DNA of 64,000 nucleotides from JANQPX01 sp039197065 (GTDB lineage: Bacteria > Pseudomonadota > Alphaproteobacteria > Geminicoccales > Geminicoccaceae), in NCBI GenBank assembly GCA_039197065.1, contig JBCCUL010000016.1, positions 62,001 through 126,000 on the forward strand. Direction: 5' to 3'. Under the pieces are notes generated by a model that saw only the letters and a program-made list of their open reading frames with translations, had not been told where the DNA came from and made no database searches. The translations under genes and the position numbers were made by a program. Each line of letters opens with the position of its first letter. The first letter of the stretch is position 1. Positions 52,902 through 61,659 of the stretch are shown piece after piece.

Positions 52902-52907
52902 TGACAA
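52902..52907 (+). promoter_or_regulatory. −35-like TTGACA before the small membrane gene
   Basis: A perfect TTGACA lies 56 bases before the start at 52963, in an AT-rich stretch with repeated AACTTT and an inverted AAAGTT. The expected −10 position is a poor match, so this is weak. Confidence 0.25.
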
Positions 52908-52962
52908 TCACTGTTTAAAGTTACGATTGTTGACGCGGATCAGATAGGGGAGAGGTCCGGTC

Positions 52963-53538
52963 ATGTCTGATTCTATAAGACTTGTTGATGAGCGTTCGCG
53001 ACAGCTGCCATTGGGGTGGCGCTCACGTTGGAAGCTCGAAGCCAGCCTTTGGGTTGGTCTGTGTGTGATCGGCTGGGAAATCACGCCGCTTCGTTCCCTG
53101 TTCGTCGCCGAGGCGGCGCCGTTCGCGGAATGGATCGCGCTTGGTCTTGCCGGCGCTGCGGCGCTGACCGCCATGCAGGTAAAACGGCGGTTGCGTCAAA
53201 GATTGGCGGCGGAAGAGGCGGGCAAGGGCATCAAGGCGCCCAACCCGCTCAGCCTCATCGAGTTGCTGCGCGAACATGGCGTTCGCGAGTTCGGCTCGAT
53301 GTATCTCTACATGCCGATACCGAGGCGCGCCCGGCACAATGCCGCTTGGGTCTGGATCGAAACGCTGCAGGACGAAGGGCTGGTCAAAGGCGATCCCTGG
53401 CCTATCAAGGCGGATCATGTCAAAGAAACGGTTCGCCAGAGCCACGCCCATCTGTTTGCCGATGACACCGTCCATTTCGATGTCTATCGATTGGATTGGC
53501 AGACGCTTAGCGAGATCATGGGCGACGAGCTGGCCTGA
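52963..53538 (+). CDS. small membrane protein of unknown function
   Basis: 191 residues. Two hydrophobic segments (about residues 25–42 and 57–72) are followed by a soluble C-terminal domain of about 110 residues with 'HVKETVRQSHAHLFADDTVHFDVYRLDW'. It is not a recognised family. The C-terminal part is rich in Trp and His. The ATG at 52963 is preceded by GGGGAGAGG, a strong site. A clear hairpin terminator follows. Confidence 0.65.
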   Translation: MSDSIRLVDERSRQLPLGWRSRWKLEASLWVGLCVIGWEITPLRSLFVAEAAPFAEWIALGLAGAAALTAMQVKRRLRQRLAAEEAGKGIKAPNPLSLIELLREHGVREFGSMYLYMPIPRRARHNAAWVWIETLQDEGLVKGDPWPIKADHVKETVRQSHAHLFADDTVHFDVYRLDWQTLSEIMGDELA

Positions 53539-53570
53539 CGACGGGGCGCCGTCAACCAGCTGACTTCGCT

Positions 53571-53611
53571 GGACCGGGAGGATTGTTTCGATCCCGGTCC
53601 TCGCTATTTTA
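53571..53611 (+). terminator. terminator-like hairpin after the small membrane gene
   Basis: GGACCGGGA (53571–53579) and TCCCGGTCC (53592–53600) form a perfect nine-base-pair stem with a 12-base loop, followed by TCGCTATTTTATC. Confidence 0.6.
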
Positions 53612-53647
53612 TCAACAGGACTGTGGTTCGATCGGACAAGGTCGCTG

Positions 53648-54667
53648 ATGCTGTTCTTTGCCCCCGCTAGACCTCGCCGTCGCACCTTGGCGCCCCTTGA
53701 TGCCGAGGAGCAGCGTCGGCACAAACTGCGTAATATGGCGCAATCCGTCTTGCTGCTCGGCGGCATGGCGCTGCTGGTGGCGGCATGCGGCTGGATCTTG
53801 TTCGGTCCGATCGGGCTGATCGGCGTCGCCGTGGTCGTGGGTGTCGCCCTTCGTTTCGGCTCGAGGCTGTCGGCGCAGATGGTGCTGCGCATGTACAAAG
53901 CCCGGCCCTTGTCGCCGGCGCAACTGCCTGAAGTCTTTGAGATCATCGGCCATCTCACCAAGAAGGCCGGCCTTGAGAAACCGCCGGCACTCTACTACGT
54001 GCCCAGCGCGATGATGAATGCCCTTGCCGTCGGCCGGCGCGAGGAGGCCGTGATCGGCGTGACCGACGGTCTGTTGCGCGTGCTCAATATGCGCGAACTC
54101 ACCGGCGTGCTCGCCCATGAGATGAGCCATATCCGCAATAACGACGTTCGGCTGATGGGCATGGCCGATCTTGCCGGGCGGCTAACCCGGATCATGTCGC
54201 TGATCGGTGCCGTCCTTTTGCTATTCAGCCTACCGATGTGGCTCTCAGGCGGAAGCCCTGTCTCTTTTGTCCTGATCCTGCTGCTCGTGTTCGCGCCGCA
54301 GCTGACGACGCTGTTGCAGCTGGCGCTCTCCCGCGCCCGGGAGTTTGACGCAGACCTCGATGCGGCCGGTTTGACCGGCGACCCGGCAGGCCTGAGCTCG
54401 GCGCTCGCCAAGCTCGAGCGGCAGCAGCGCAGTCATTGGGAACAGATCCTGATGCCCGGCCGGAAAATGCCCGAGGCTTCGCTCTTACGCAGCCATCCAC
54501 CGACCAAGGAACGGATCGCCAGACTGAATTCGCTCTATGATCGCGGTCCGGATCGGTCGACGGTGATGGCGGCGCTTGGTTTCGCCAATCCCATGCCGGA
54601 GCTGGTCGCCCCGATGGCGCGGATCACCACGCGGCCGCGAAGCCGGCTGGTTGGCTATTGGTATTGA
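53648..54667 (+). CDS. M48-family zinc metalloprotease, HtpX-like
   Basis: 339 residues. The zinc motif is 'HEMSH' with His157, Glu158 and His161, and the third ligand Glu232 in 'SRAREFDADLDAA'. Two N-terminal membrane helices (about 32–70) and two more (about 178–225) anchor it in the inner membrane with the active site facing the cytoplasm, as for HtpX. It would degrade misfolded membrane proteins. It is longer than E. coli HtpX by a 30-residue N-terminal part. Single gene. Confidence 0.9.
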   Translation: MLFFAPARPRRRTLAPLDAEEQRRHKLRNMAQSVLLLGGMALLVAACGWILFGPIGLIGVAVVVGVALRFGSRLSAQMVLRMYKARPLSPAQLPEVFEIIGHLTKKAGLEKPPALYYVPSAMMNALAVGRREEAVIGVTDGLLRVLNMRELTGVLAHEMSHIRNNDVRLMGMADLAGRLTRIMSLIGAVLLLFSLPMWLSGGSPVSFVLILLLVFAPQLTTLLQLALSRAREFDADLDAAGLTGDPAGLSSALAKLERQQRSHWEQILMPGRKMPEASLLRSHPPTKERIARLNSLYDRGPDRSTVMAALGFANPMPELVAPMARITTRPRSRLVGYWY

Positions 54668-54682
54668 GCATCACCCAAAGCC

Positions 54683-55477
54683 TCAGTCGAAGCGCACGCT
54701 TGCGGAGCCAAGGCCGTCGATGCTGATGGCGACATGCGAGCCTGCGCTTACCCACTGGGTCTGAACCAGGCTGCCGAGCAGCACGAGATCGCCTGCGCGC
54801 AATGAGCGACCGCGTGCATTCTCTCTATTGGCCAACCACGCAAGCGCTTCGAGCGGATGACCGAGAATAGCGGCGCCTACCCCTTCGCCGACAATGTCGC
54901 CGTCGACGCTCATCCGCCCTTCGAGGTCGGCGAGATCCAGTGAGGTCCAGTCTTGAACCTCCGGTCCGAGAACCGCGCCAGCGTTAAAAAAATCATCGGC
55001 GATCAGGGTGGAGGTATCGAGCGATCGGTAGTCGAGATAGCGGTCATCGACGATCTCGATCGCCGCCATGCAGCTTTGAACGGCCTCGCCGATGCTGTCT
55101 CGCTGATGTCCGTCTGGTGTCGGGCGCACGTCCTTTGCCAGGCGAACGGCGATCTCGCATTCGACGCCGACATGTCGGAAATCACCGTGACGAAGACGGC
55201 TGCCGCTCATGGTGACGCTTGCCTCGAACAGGCCGCCGGCGCAAGGGCTGTCGATCCCCAGATAGTGCTGCATGACAGGCGTGGTGCAGCCGATCTTATG
55301 TCCTAGAAGGCGGTCTCGCCCCTCAGCTGTGAGATGTTTGTGCAAGCGATCCTGTACGGCGTAGGCTTCGGTCTCGTCACGGGGGCGGCAATGTTCCGGC
55401 AGTCGATCGACTGTCCGTCCGTTGAGGCGCGCTTCGGCAAGCAGCATCGCTGCCTCATCAAGCCGGTCTTCGCTCAT
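54683..55477 (-). CDS. 2-keto-4-pentenoate hydratase-like protein
   Basis: 264 residues from the ATG at 55477, which has GGGAG just upstream; the open frame extends further but is not coding-like. It belongs to the MhpD/fumarylacetoacetate-hydrolase-related family: 'GHKIGCTTPVMQHYLGID', 'HVGVECEIAVRLAKDVRP' (metal Glu pair), 'IVDDRYLDY' and 'VLLGSLVQTQWVSAGSHVAISID'. Such enzymes add water to 2-hydroxypentadienoates in aromatic meta-cleavage, but no other degradation genes are present, so the substrate is open. Confidence 0.88.
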   Translation of the reverse strand: MSEDRLDEAAMLLAEARLNGRTVDRLPEHCRPRDETEAYAVQDRLHKHLTAEGRDRLLGHKIGCTTPVMQHYLGIDSPCAGGLFEASVTMSGSRLRHGDFRHVGVECEIAVRLAKDVRPTPDGHQRDSIGEAVQSCMAAIEIVDDRYLDYRSLDTSTLIADDFFNAGAVLGPEVQDWTSLDLADLEGRMSVDGDIVGEGVGAAILGHPLEALAWLANRENARGRSLRAGDLVLLGSLVQTQWVSAGSHVAISIDGLGSASVRFD

Positions 55478-55581
55478 CCCGAACACTCCCAACGCTAAAC
55501 CGAATGCGGAAACGCCTGCTCTGGCGTATGCGTCAGGTATCAGATAGCAAGCTTCGACCCATGAGGTAATCGCACGACCGA

Positions 55582-57072
55582 TCAGTAGGCGCCAAAGCCG
55601 CGTAGCACCGCATTCGGGGTCTTGATCAGGATAACCAGATCGCACCAAAGCGACCAGTTTCTCGCGTACCAGCTGTCGAGATGGACGCGCTGGCGATAGG
55701 TGACGTCGCTTCGACCGCTGACCTGCCAAAGGCCGGTGAGGCCGGGTTTGCTCTCGATGTAATAGACGAGATTATCGCCGTAGCGCTCGAGCTCGTCAGC
55801 GATCACCGGACGCGGGCCGACGAGGCTCATGTCGCCGCGGATGACGTTGATGAGCTGTGGGAGCTCATCGAGCGAGGTGCGTCTGAGCCAGCGGCCGATC
55901 CGCGTGATTCGCGGGTCCTGGCGAAGCTTGTGGTGCTTTTCCCATTCCTTGCGAAGTTCGGGATGTGCGGCGAGATGATCGTCCAGCACCTTGTCGGCAT
56001 CGGGCACCATGGTTCTGAACTTCAGGCATTTGAAGCGCCGCCCGCCTTTGCCAATCCGTGTGTGACCGAAGAAAACCGGTCCGCCTTTCCGCCTGAGACG
56101 CCAGCCGATCAGGCCAAACAATGGAGCTGTCAGGATCAAAAGGAGTGTGCCGACAACCAGATCGAAGCACCGCTTGATCCGCCTCGGCCAGGGGCGGGAG
56201 AGGTTGTTGTAGAGGCGGAGCGCCAGCACGTCGTGGGTGAAGAAATGGGTGACCCGCGTGCCGGCGATCGGCAGGCCGCGCATCGGCGAGACGATGTCGA
56301 CGTCGCTGTAGCAAAGGCTTAGACGTTCGACATAGGCCGAGTCCCGGACCATCTCCTCCATATCCATGGCGACGACCACATGGGGCCTGCCCAGATGCGG
56401 AGGCAGAAGGTCGGGGAAGGGGGCTGCCGGCAGCACTGGCAGCTTCTTGCCGCCGATGTCGATGGCTGCCGGTGTGTCCGCCTCGGTATTGGCTGGCTGA
56501 ATGAAGGCGACCACCTCGAAGCCGAGAAGCGGCTCGCTTTGTAGAGCGAGCGCCGTATCCTGGGCGTTGGGGCCGACACCGACCACCACGGTCGACCGGG
56601 TCCAGGCTCCCCTGGACATCAAGAATTGCTTTACCGCATAGCGCACGCCTGGCACGAGGAGAGCAACCATCGTCCAGCTGGCACCCCACCAGAGCCTGGA
56701 GAAGTTGGTCTTGGTGAGAAAGACGAGCGCAGCATCGAGGATCGCCATCATGATGACCACGCCCCAGATGTCGCCGAGTTCCTGCCAGAAGGGACGCCTG
56801 CGGTCGTAGTGGCCGAAACGGCTGAACAGGATCAAGCAGAAGACACCCAGCGTGAGCGCGATGACCGCACGGGTCGAACCGTAGTCGATCTGCCAGCCGA
56901 GCAGGGCTTCTTCGAAGGTAAGGCCATTGACCACCCAGTTGGTGGTCCGGCCGATGGCGAAGCAGGCGTAGATGATCAATATGTCGAGGCCGGCGAGAAG
57001 CCATGTCTCTTTGAGCCTGCGACGAGGCTTGGTCTTGATCTCCGCACCGTAGGCTGCCGCCAAATCTATCAA
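55582..57072 (-). CDS. polyprenyl-phosphate hexose-1-phosphate transferase (WbaP type)
   Basis: 496 residues. The N-terminal half has about four membrane helices and a Rossmann-like domain. The C-terminal third is the bacterial sugar transferase domain: 'KRCFDLVVGTLLLILTAPLFG', 'CLKFRTMVPDADKVL', 'SLDELPQLINVIRGDMSLVGPRPV' and 'KPGLTGLWQVSGRSDVTYRQR'. It places the first sugar phosphate on undecaprenyl phosphate for capsule or O-antigen. The start is TTG at 57072, since an in-frame stop lies just upstream. Downstream of fcl and gmd on the same strand. Confidence 0.92.
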   Translation of the reverse strand: MIDLAAAYGAEIKTKPRRRLKETWLLAGLDILIIYACFAIGRTTNWVVNGLTFEEALLGWQIDYGSTRAVIALTLGVFCLILFSRFGHYDRRRPFWQELGDIWGVVIMMAILDAALVFLTKTNFSRLWWGASWTMVALLVPGVRYAVKQFLMSRGAWTRSTVVVGVGPNAQDTALALQSEPLLGFEVVAFIQPANTEADTPAAIDIGGKKLPVLPAAPFPDLLPPHLGRPHVVVAMDMEEMVRDSAYVERLSLCYSDVDIVSPMRGLPIAGTRVTHFFTHDVLALRLYNNLSRPWPRRIKRCFDLVVGTLLLILTAPLFGLIGWRLRRKGGPVFFGHTRIGKGGRRFKCLKFRTMVPDADKVLDDHLAAHPELRKEWEKHHKLRQDPRITRIGRWLRRTSLDELPQLINVIRGDMSLVGPRPVIADELERYGDNLVYYIESKPGLTGLWQVSGRSDVTYRQRVHLDSWYARNWSLWCDLVILIKTPNAVLRGFGAY

Positions 57073-57402
57073 AGCTGATCAATCGCCCTGCAGAAAGGGA
57101 AACGTGCCATCCAAAGTTTTCGCACTTTGCGCATCTGAACCCTGGGTTGCAAGCGTTTATTTACAAGCCAAAAGCGTCTTAATGACACTTTATGATTGAA
57201 TTATTGCTAATTTGTTAACCAACATGCATATCCAAAACGAAAACGTTGTGACGATGGCTTTATTTCATAGCTCACGAAAAATGACGATAGCGGCTCTTGG
57301 CATGACCGAAGCGTTCGGTTCTTGCTGTCAGCGCTAGAATCAAGGGTAGAACGCCAAGTTTTCGAAGGATTTCAAGTGAGTCTTTGTGGCGTGGTCGCAC
57401 CA
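57073..57402. other. 330-base AT-rich intergenic region, fcl / sugar transferase
   Basis: It separates fcl from the sugar transferase, both minus. The half next to the transferase is strongly AT-rich (57120–57290) and probably holds its promoter. It contains TTAACCAA on the plus strand (57215–57222). At its other end is the gene-end motif of fcl. I see no gene in it. Confidence 0.4.
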
Positions 57403-57408
57403 CTAAGC
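57391..57408 (-). repeat. gene-end hairpin motif, copy 3
   Basis: Identical to the 5419–5436 copy: minus strand GCTTAGTGGTGCGACCAC, with the last Ala codon, TAG and hairpin of the fcl gene. Confidence 0.7.
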
Positions 57409-58362
57409 GGCCCGTGCCGCGATTTCGTCCTTATACCAGAGATAGGCGTCGCGCAGACCGTCCTCGAGCCTGATCTTGGGTCGCCAGCCCATGGCGTTCA
57501 GCCGGCTGACATCGAGGAGTTTTCGCGGTGTGCCGTCGGGGCGATCGGTGTTGTAGACGAGCCTGCCCTCGAAGCCGACGATGCCGCGGATCATCTTGGC
57601 GAGCTCCTCGATTGAAAGGTCTGCGCCGGAGCCCACATTGATATGCAGCTCGTCGCTGTAGGTCTTCAGGAGGTGGACGCAAGCGTCGGCGAGATCGTCG
57701 ACATGCAGGAACTCGCGCTTTGGCTTGCCGCTGCCCCAGATTTCCACATCGTCGGCATTCTCGATCTTGGCCTGATGCATCTTGGCGATTAGCGCCGGCG
57801 CCACATGGCTGGACAGGAGATCGAAATTGTCGCCGGGGCCATAGAGGTTGGTGGGCATGGCGCTGATGAAGTCCGCGCCATATTGCCGACGATAGGCCTG
57901 ACAGAGCTTGATGCCGGCGATCTTGGCGATCGCGTACCATTGGTTGGTGGGTTCGAGCTGGCCTTCGAGCAGACACTCTTCCTTCATCGGCTGTGATGCG
58001 AGTTTTGGGTAGATACAACTCGATCCCAGGAAAAGGAGCTTCTCGACGTCTGCCTTATAGGCTCCATGGATAGCATTCACTTCGATCATCAGATTGTCAT
58101 AGAGAAAACCGGCCGGCTCGCTGTCATTGGCGAGGATGCCGCCGACCTTGGCGGCTGCGATCAGGGCGACGTCGGGCTTTTGCTTGCCGAGCCAGGCTTC
58201 CACCTGATCCTGACGCGTAAGATCGCAGACGTCCCTTCCGGCCGTGACGACCTCGCAGTCCTCCCGTTCCAGCCGGCGCACCAGCGCACCGCCGACCATG
58301 CCGCGATGACCGGCGACCCAGACGCGCTTGCCAGTTAGAGGATAGATCACCTCACCGCTCAT
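57403..58362 (-). CDS. fcl: GDP-L-fucose synthase
   Basis: 319 residues. It performs the epimerase-reductase step from GDP-4-keto-6-deoxymannose to GDP-L-fucose. The Rossmann loop is 'VAGHRGMVGGALVRRLE'. 'LGSSCIYPKLASQPMKEECLLEG' holds the catalytic Ser/Cys, and 'YAIAKIAG' the Tyr-Lys pair. 'PTNLYGPGDNFDLLSSHV' is typical. It lies 56 bases downstream of gmd. Confidence 0.96.
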   Translation of the reverse strand: MSGEVIYPLTGKRVWVAGHRGMVGGALVRRLEREDCEVVTAGRDVCDLTRQDQVEAWLGKQKPDVALIAAAKVGGILANDSEPAGFLYDNLMIEVNAIHGAYKADVEKLLFLGSSCIYPKLASQPMKEECLLEGQLEPTNQWYAIAKIAGIKLCQAYRRQYGADFISAMPTNLYGPGDNFDLLSSHVAPALIAKMHQAKIENADDVEIWGSGKPKREFLHVDDLADACVHLLKTYSDELHINVGSGADLSIEELAKMIRGIVGFEGRLVYNTDRPDGTPRKLLDVSRLNAMGWRPKIRLEDGLRDAYLWYKDEIAARAA

Positions 58363-58418
58363 CAGCTTTCCTCCGAAGAACCCGCCCGCTCACACCGAAA
58401 GTCGAGCGACTAGCGCAG

Positions 58419-59483
58419 CTAGTCGTGGTTGTGGCAACCTTCTTTCTTTACGGCTACCAGATCGGCTTCGACCATTTCCTTGATCAGTTCGGGGAAGGAG
58501 GTCTGGTGCTGCCAACCGAGCTTTTGCATTGCCTTGGTCGGATCGCCGAGCAAGAGATCGACTTCGGTTGGGCGGAAATATTGCGGATCGATCGCGACCA
58601 GTCGCTGACCGTTCTGTCGGTCCACGCCGATCTCGTCGGTACCTTCGCCCTGCCAAGCGATCTCGCGGCCAACGCAGCGAAAGGCGAGTTCGACGAATTC
58701 GCGGACCGAATGGGTTTCGCCGGTCGCCAGAACGTAATCGTCAGGCTCGTCCTGCTGCATGATGCGCCACATGCCCTCGACATAGTCGCGCGCATGGCCC
58801 CAGTCGCGCTTGGCATCAAGATTGCCGATATAGAGCTGCTTTTGCAGGCCAAGCTCGATCGCCGCCACGGCGCGTGTGATCTTTCGGGTGACGAAGGTTT
58901 CGCCGCGAAGCGGGCTCTCATGGTTGAAGAGGATGCCGTTGGAGGCGTGATAGCCGTAAGCCTCCCGGTAGTTCACGGTGATCCAGTAGGCGTAGAGCTT
59001 GGCGACTGCATAAGGGCTGCGCGGGTAAAAGGGCGTCGTCTCGCTCTGCGGCGTTTCCTGCACTTTGCCGTAGAGCTCCGAGGTGGAGGCCTGATAGAAT
59101 CTGATACGTTCACCCATCTTCAGGATGCGGATCGCCTCCAGGAGGCGTAGCGTGCCCATGGCATCGGCGTTGGCGGTATATTCCGCCGTCTCGAAGCTCA
59201 CCAGCACATGGCTCTGGGCGGCAAGATTGTAGATCTCGGTCGGCCGGATTTCCTGGACCAGGCGGATCAGGTTGGTGGCGTCGGTGAGATCGCCATGATG
59301 CAGGAAGAAGCGCGTGTCTTTTTCGTGCGGATCGACATAGAGGTCGTCGACTCTGCCGGTATTGAAGGAGGACGAGCGGCGCTTGACGCCATGCACGACA
59401 TAGCCCTTGTCGAGCAAAAGCCGCGCCAGATAAGCGCCATCCTGGCCGGTGACACCGGTAATCAACGCAACCTGATCGGTCAT
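58419..59483 (-). CDS. gmd: GDP-mannose 4,6-dehydratase
   Basis: 354 residues from the ATG at 59483 (MTDQVALITGVTGQDG); 30 more codons are open upstream but unlikely. An extended SDR enzyme. NADP loop 'GVTGQDGAYLARLLL'; 'YQASTSELYGKVQETPQ' with the catalytic Thr-Ser-Glu; 'YPRSPYAVAKLYAYWITVNY' with the Tyr-Lys; 'GILFNHESPLRGETFVTRKI' conserved. It supplies the GDP-4-keto-6-deoxymannose that fcl uses. First gene of the gmd–fcl pair. Confidence 0.97.
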   Translation of the reverse strand: MTDQVALITGVTGQDGAYLARLLLDKGYVVHGVKRRSSSFNTGRVDDLYVDPHEKDTRFFLHHGDLTDATNLIRLVQEIRPTEIYNLAAQSHVLVSFETAEYTANADAMGTLRLLEAIRILKMGERIRFYQASTSELYGKVQETPQSETTPFYPRSPYAVAKLYAYWITVNYREAYGYHASNGILFNHESPLRGETFVTRKITRAVAAIELGLQKQLYIGNLDAKRDWGHARDYVEGMWRIMQQDEPDDYVLATGETHSVREFVELAFRCVGREIAWQGEGTDEIGVDRQNGQRLVAIDPQYFRPTEVDLLLGDPTKAMQKLGWQHQTSFPELIKEMVEADLVAVKKEGCHNHD

Positions 59484-60049
59484 AAGGGCCTCGATCGATG
59501 TGTGTTGATGATGCTGATCGTGATGCCGTCCGATGGACAGGTTTTTTCGCGGAAAATCATCACTAGATCGCAAGTTGCATCAACCATTGCGCGTTTTGAT
59601 GTACAACGCTTCGCCTGGGTGCAGCAACCCTGGCTGATGATCGTCGGCGGAAAATTTCCGACATGGCCTTCCGCGTCTCATGCAAATCGACCATGATTCG
59701 TTTGAACAGCGCGATTGGAGCGTCCTGATTTGCTGAGGATGACCTTAAGAGCTTCTTCACATCTGAATGCCAGACTCTCTTTCGTGGTCCATGCGATCCT
59801 GGGAATCCGCGCCCGGCAAGAAGTTTCCTGCGGGCGGTCGGATTCCTAGGATCGCATGGACCGGGGAGCACCTTATGCGAACGGGATAAATCGCGGGTTA
59901 ATGAAAATGTTGAGCGCGACGGAAGGTTGGTTCGCTGCGCTCGATCGCGAAGGCAACGTCTTGATCGTTGGTTTGCGAGGCCTTCGATCGCTTGTCTCGA
60001 GCGGAGCGGGGGCGGTTTTTGTCGATTATCACGTTGTTCGAGCAGGGAC
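59484..60049. other. 566-base gene-free gap
   Basis: The largest gap in the window, between the divergent gmd (minus) and acyl-CoA ligase (plus) genes. Its main content is a large palindrome at 59786–59862. Open frames that cross it on both strands have unlikely composition and no ribosome-binding sites. The CAGGGA before 60050 is the ligase ribosome-binding site. Confidence 0.5.
59786..59862. repeat. large near-perfect palindrome (hairpin of about 30 base pairs)
   Basis: Outer arms 59786–59809 and 59839–59862 pair at 23 of 24 positions (a single mismatch). Inner CGCCCG (59810–59815) and CGGGCG (59831–59836) can extend the stem. The loop is about 15 bases. It is not followed by a T-run, so it is not a simple terminator. 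It could be a REP/MITE-like element or a structured RNA. Confidence 0.75.
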
Positions 60050-61651
60050 ATGCTGACGCCAGCCGCCGATTACCGGACGATGTGCCGGGACTTTCGCTGG
60101 GACATTCCCGAGCATTTCAACATCGCGACGGCCGTCTGCGATCGCTGGGCCGATGGCACGGGCCGCCTGGCCCTGATCGAGCAGCGAGCCGCTGCTGGCG
60201 TTACTTACTACAGCTTTGATGACCTAAAGAGAGACTCGAACCGTCTGGCCAATCTCCTCCATGCCGAAGGCGTACGCGCCGGCCACCGCGTGGCCATTTT
60301 GCTTGGCCAGCGGGTCGAGACCCTGCTCGCCCATCTCGCCGCCTGGAAGATCGGCGCGATCACCGTGCCGCTGTTTTCTCTGTTCGGTCCGGAAGCACTC
60401 GCCTTTCGACTAGCCGACAGCGGCGCATGCGCGCTGATCACCGACCCTGCGGGCGTCGAGAGAATCGGCGGCATCCGCGATGCCTTGCCGGCTCTCAAGC
60501 TGGTCCTGTCCACCGAGCCGGCGACGGCCGGAGCGGTCACTTTGGCCCCCGAAATGGAGCGCGCGTCCGACACATACGAGGTCCAGTCAACGCCGGCCGG
60601 CGCCCCGGCCATTATCATTTATACGTCGGGGACGACGGGGCCGCCGAAGGGGGCGCTGCATGCCCATCGCGTGCTGCTCGGTCATCTGCCGGGCGTGCAG
60701 TGGCCCCATGACTTTTTCCCGAAGCCGGGCGATCGCTTCTGGACGCCGGCGGACTGGGCCTGGATCGGCGGGCTGTTCGATGTGCTGATGCCGAGCCTCT
60801 ATTTCGGCGTGCCCGTCGTCGCCAGCCGTACGGGAAAGTTCGAGGCTGACGCGGCGATCGATCTGATGATCAGGCATGAGGTCAGGAACGCGTTCATGCC
60901 ACCGACCGCCCTTCGCCTGCTGCGCCAAGCCGAGACCGGGGCGGTCGGCCTTGACTTACGCAGTCTTGCAAGCGGCGGTGAGAAGCTTGGCGACGACGTG
61001 ATCGAGTGGGGCCGGTCGACCTTCGGTCTCACCATCAACGAATTTTACGGCCAGACCGAGGCAAACCTTCTGGTCGGCAATAACGCCGCCGTCATGCCCA
61101 CGAAATCCGGCAGCATGGGCCGATCGGTCCCCGGACACGAGGTCGCCATCATTGCCGACGACGGCCAGGTCTGCGGGCCCGGCCTGCCGGGCGTCATCGC
61201 CGTCCGGCGTCCGGACCCGGTGATGTTTCTCGGCTACTGGAACAATGACGCGGCCACCGCAGCAAAATTCCGGGGCGATTGGATGCTGACCGGCGATCTC
61301 GGCGTGGCCGACGAGGAGGGCTACATCACCTATCGGGGGCGCGCCGACGACATCATCAACTCAGCCGGCTACCGCATCGGACCCGCTGAGATCGAGGAGT
61401 GTTTGAGCGGCCATCCGGCGGTCGCTCTCGCTGCCGTCATCGGCGTGCCGGATTCACTCCGTGGAGAGGTCGTCAAAGCCTGCATCGTCCTCCGGGGCGG
61501 CAACGTACCGAGCGATGACCTGGCGGAGGAGATCAGGGGATTCGTCAAGGCCAGGCTGGCCGCGCATGAATATCCGCGGCAGATCGAGTTTCTCGATGCG
61601 TTGCCGCTCACGGCCACCGGCAAGGTGATGCGGCGGGCTTTGCGGGATTAG
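60050..61651 (+). CDS. acyl-CoA ligase (AMP-forming), medium-chain/acetyl type
   Basis: 533 residues from the ATG at 60050, which has CAGGGA just upstream. AMP-binding signature 'IIIYTSGTTGPPKGALHAHR'. 'TPADWAWIGGLFDVLMPSLYFG' and 'INEFYGQTEANLLVGN' place it in the acetyl/medium-chain acyl-CoA synthetase group. 'MLTGDLGVADEEGYITYRGR' and 'DDIINSAGYRIGPAEIEE' are A7–A8. 'LPLTATGKVMRRALRD' holds the C-terminal lysine. It activates a short or medium acid. A second ligase is at 29465–31111; the two differ in subfamily. Confidence 0.9.
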   Translation: MLTPAADYRTMCRDFRWDIPEHFNIATAVCDRWADGTGRLALIEQRAAAGVTYYSFDDLKRDSNRLANLLHAEGVRAGHRVAILLGQRVETLLAHLAAWKIGAITVPLFSLFGPEALAFRLADSGACALITDPAGVERIGGIRDALPALKLVLSTEPATAGAVTLAPEMERASDTYEVQSTPAGAPAIIIYTSGTTGPPKGALHAHRVLLGHLPGVQWPHDFFPKPGDRFWTPADWAWIGGLFDVLMPSLYFGVPVVASRTGKFEADAAIDLMIRHEVRNAFMPPTALRLLRQAETGAVGLDLRSLASGGEKLGDDVIEWGRSTFGLTINEFYGQTEANLLVGNNAAVMPTKSGSMGRSVPGHEVAIIADDGQVCGPGLPGVIAVRRPDPVMFLGYWNNDAATAAKFRGDWMLTGDLGVADEEGYITYRGRADDIINSAGYRIGPAEIEECLSGHPAVALAAVIGVPDSLRGEVVKACIVLRGGNVPSDDLAEEIRGFVKARLAAHEYPRQIEFLDALPLTATGKVMRRALRD

Positions 61652-61659
61652 TCCGGCTC

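Noticed and set aside
55478..55729. N-terminal extension of the hydratase frame
   Set aside because: The 84 extra residues lie upstream of a good ribosome-binding site and ATG at 55477 and do not look conserved.
59563..60051. 162-codon minus-strand ORF in the gene-free gap
   Set aside because: It crosses the palindrome, is Arg/Ser/Pro-rich without a domain, and lacks a ribosome-binding site.
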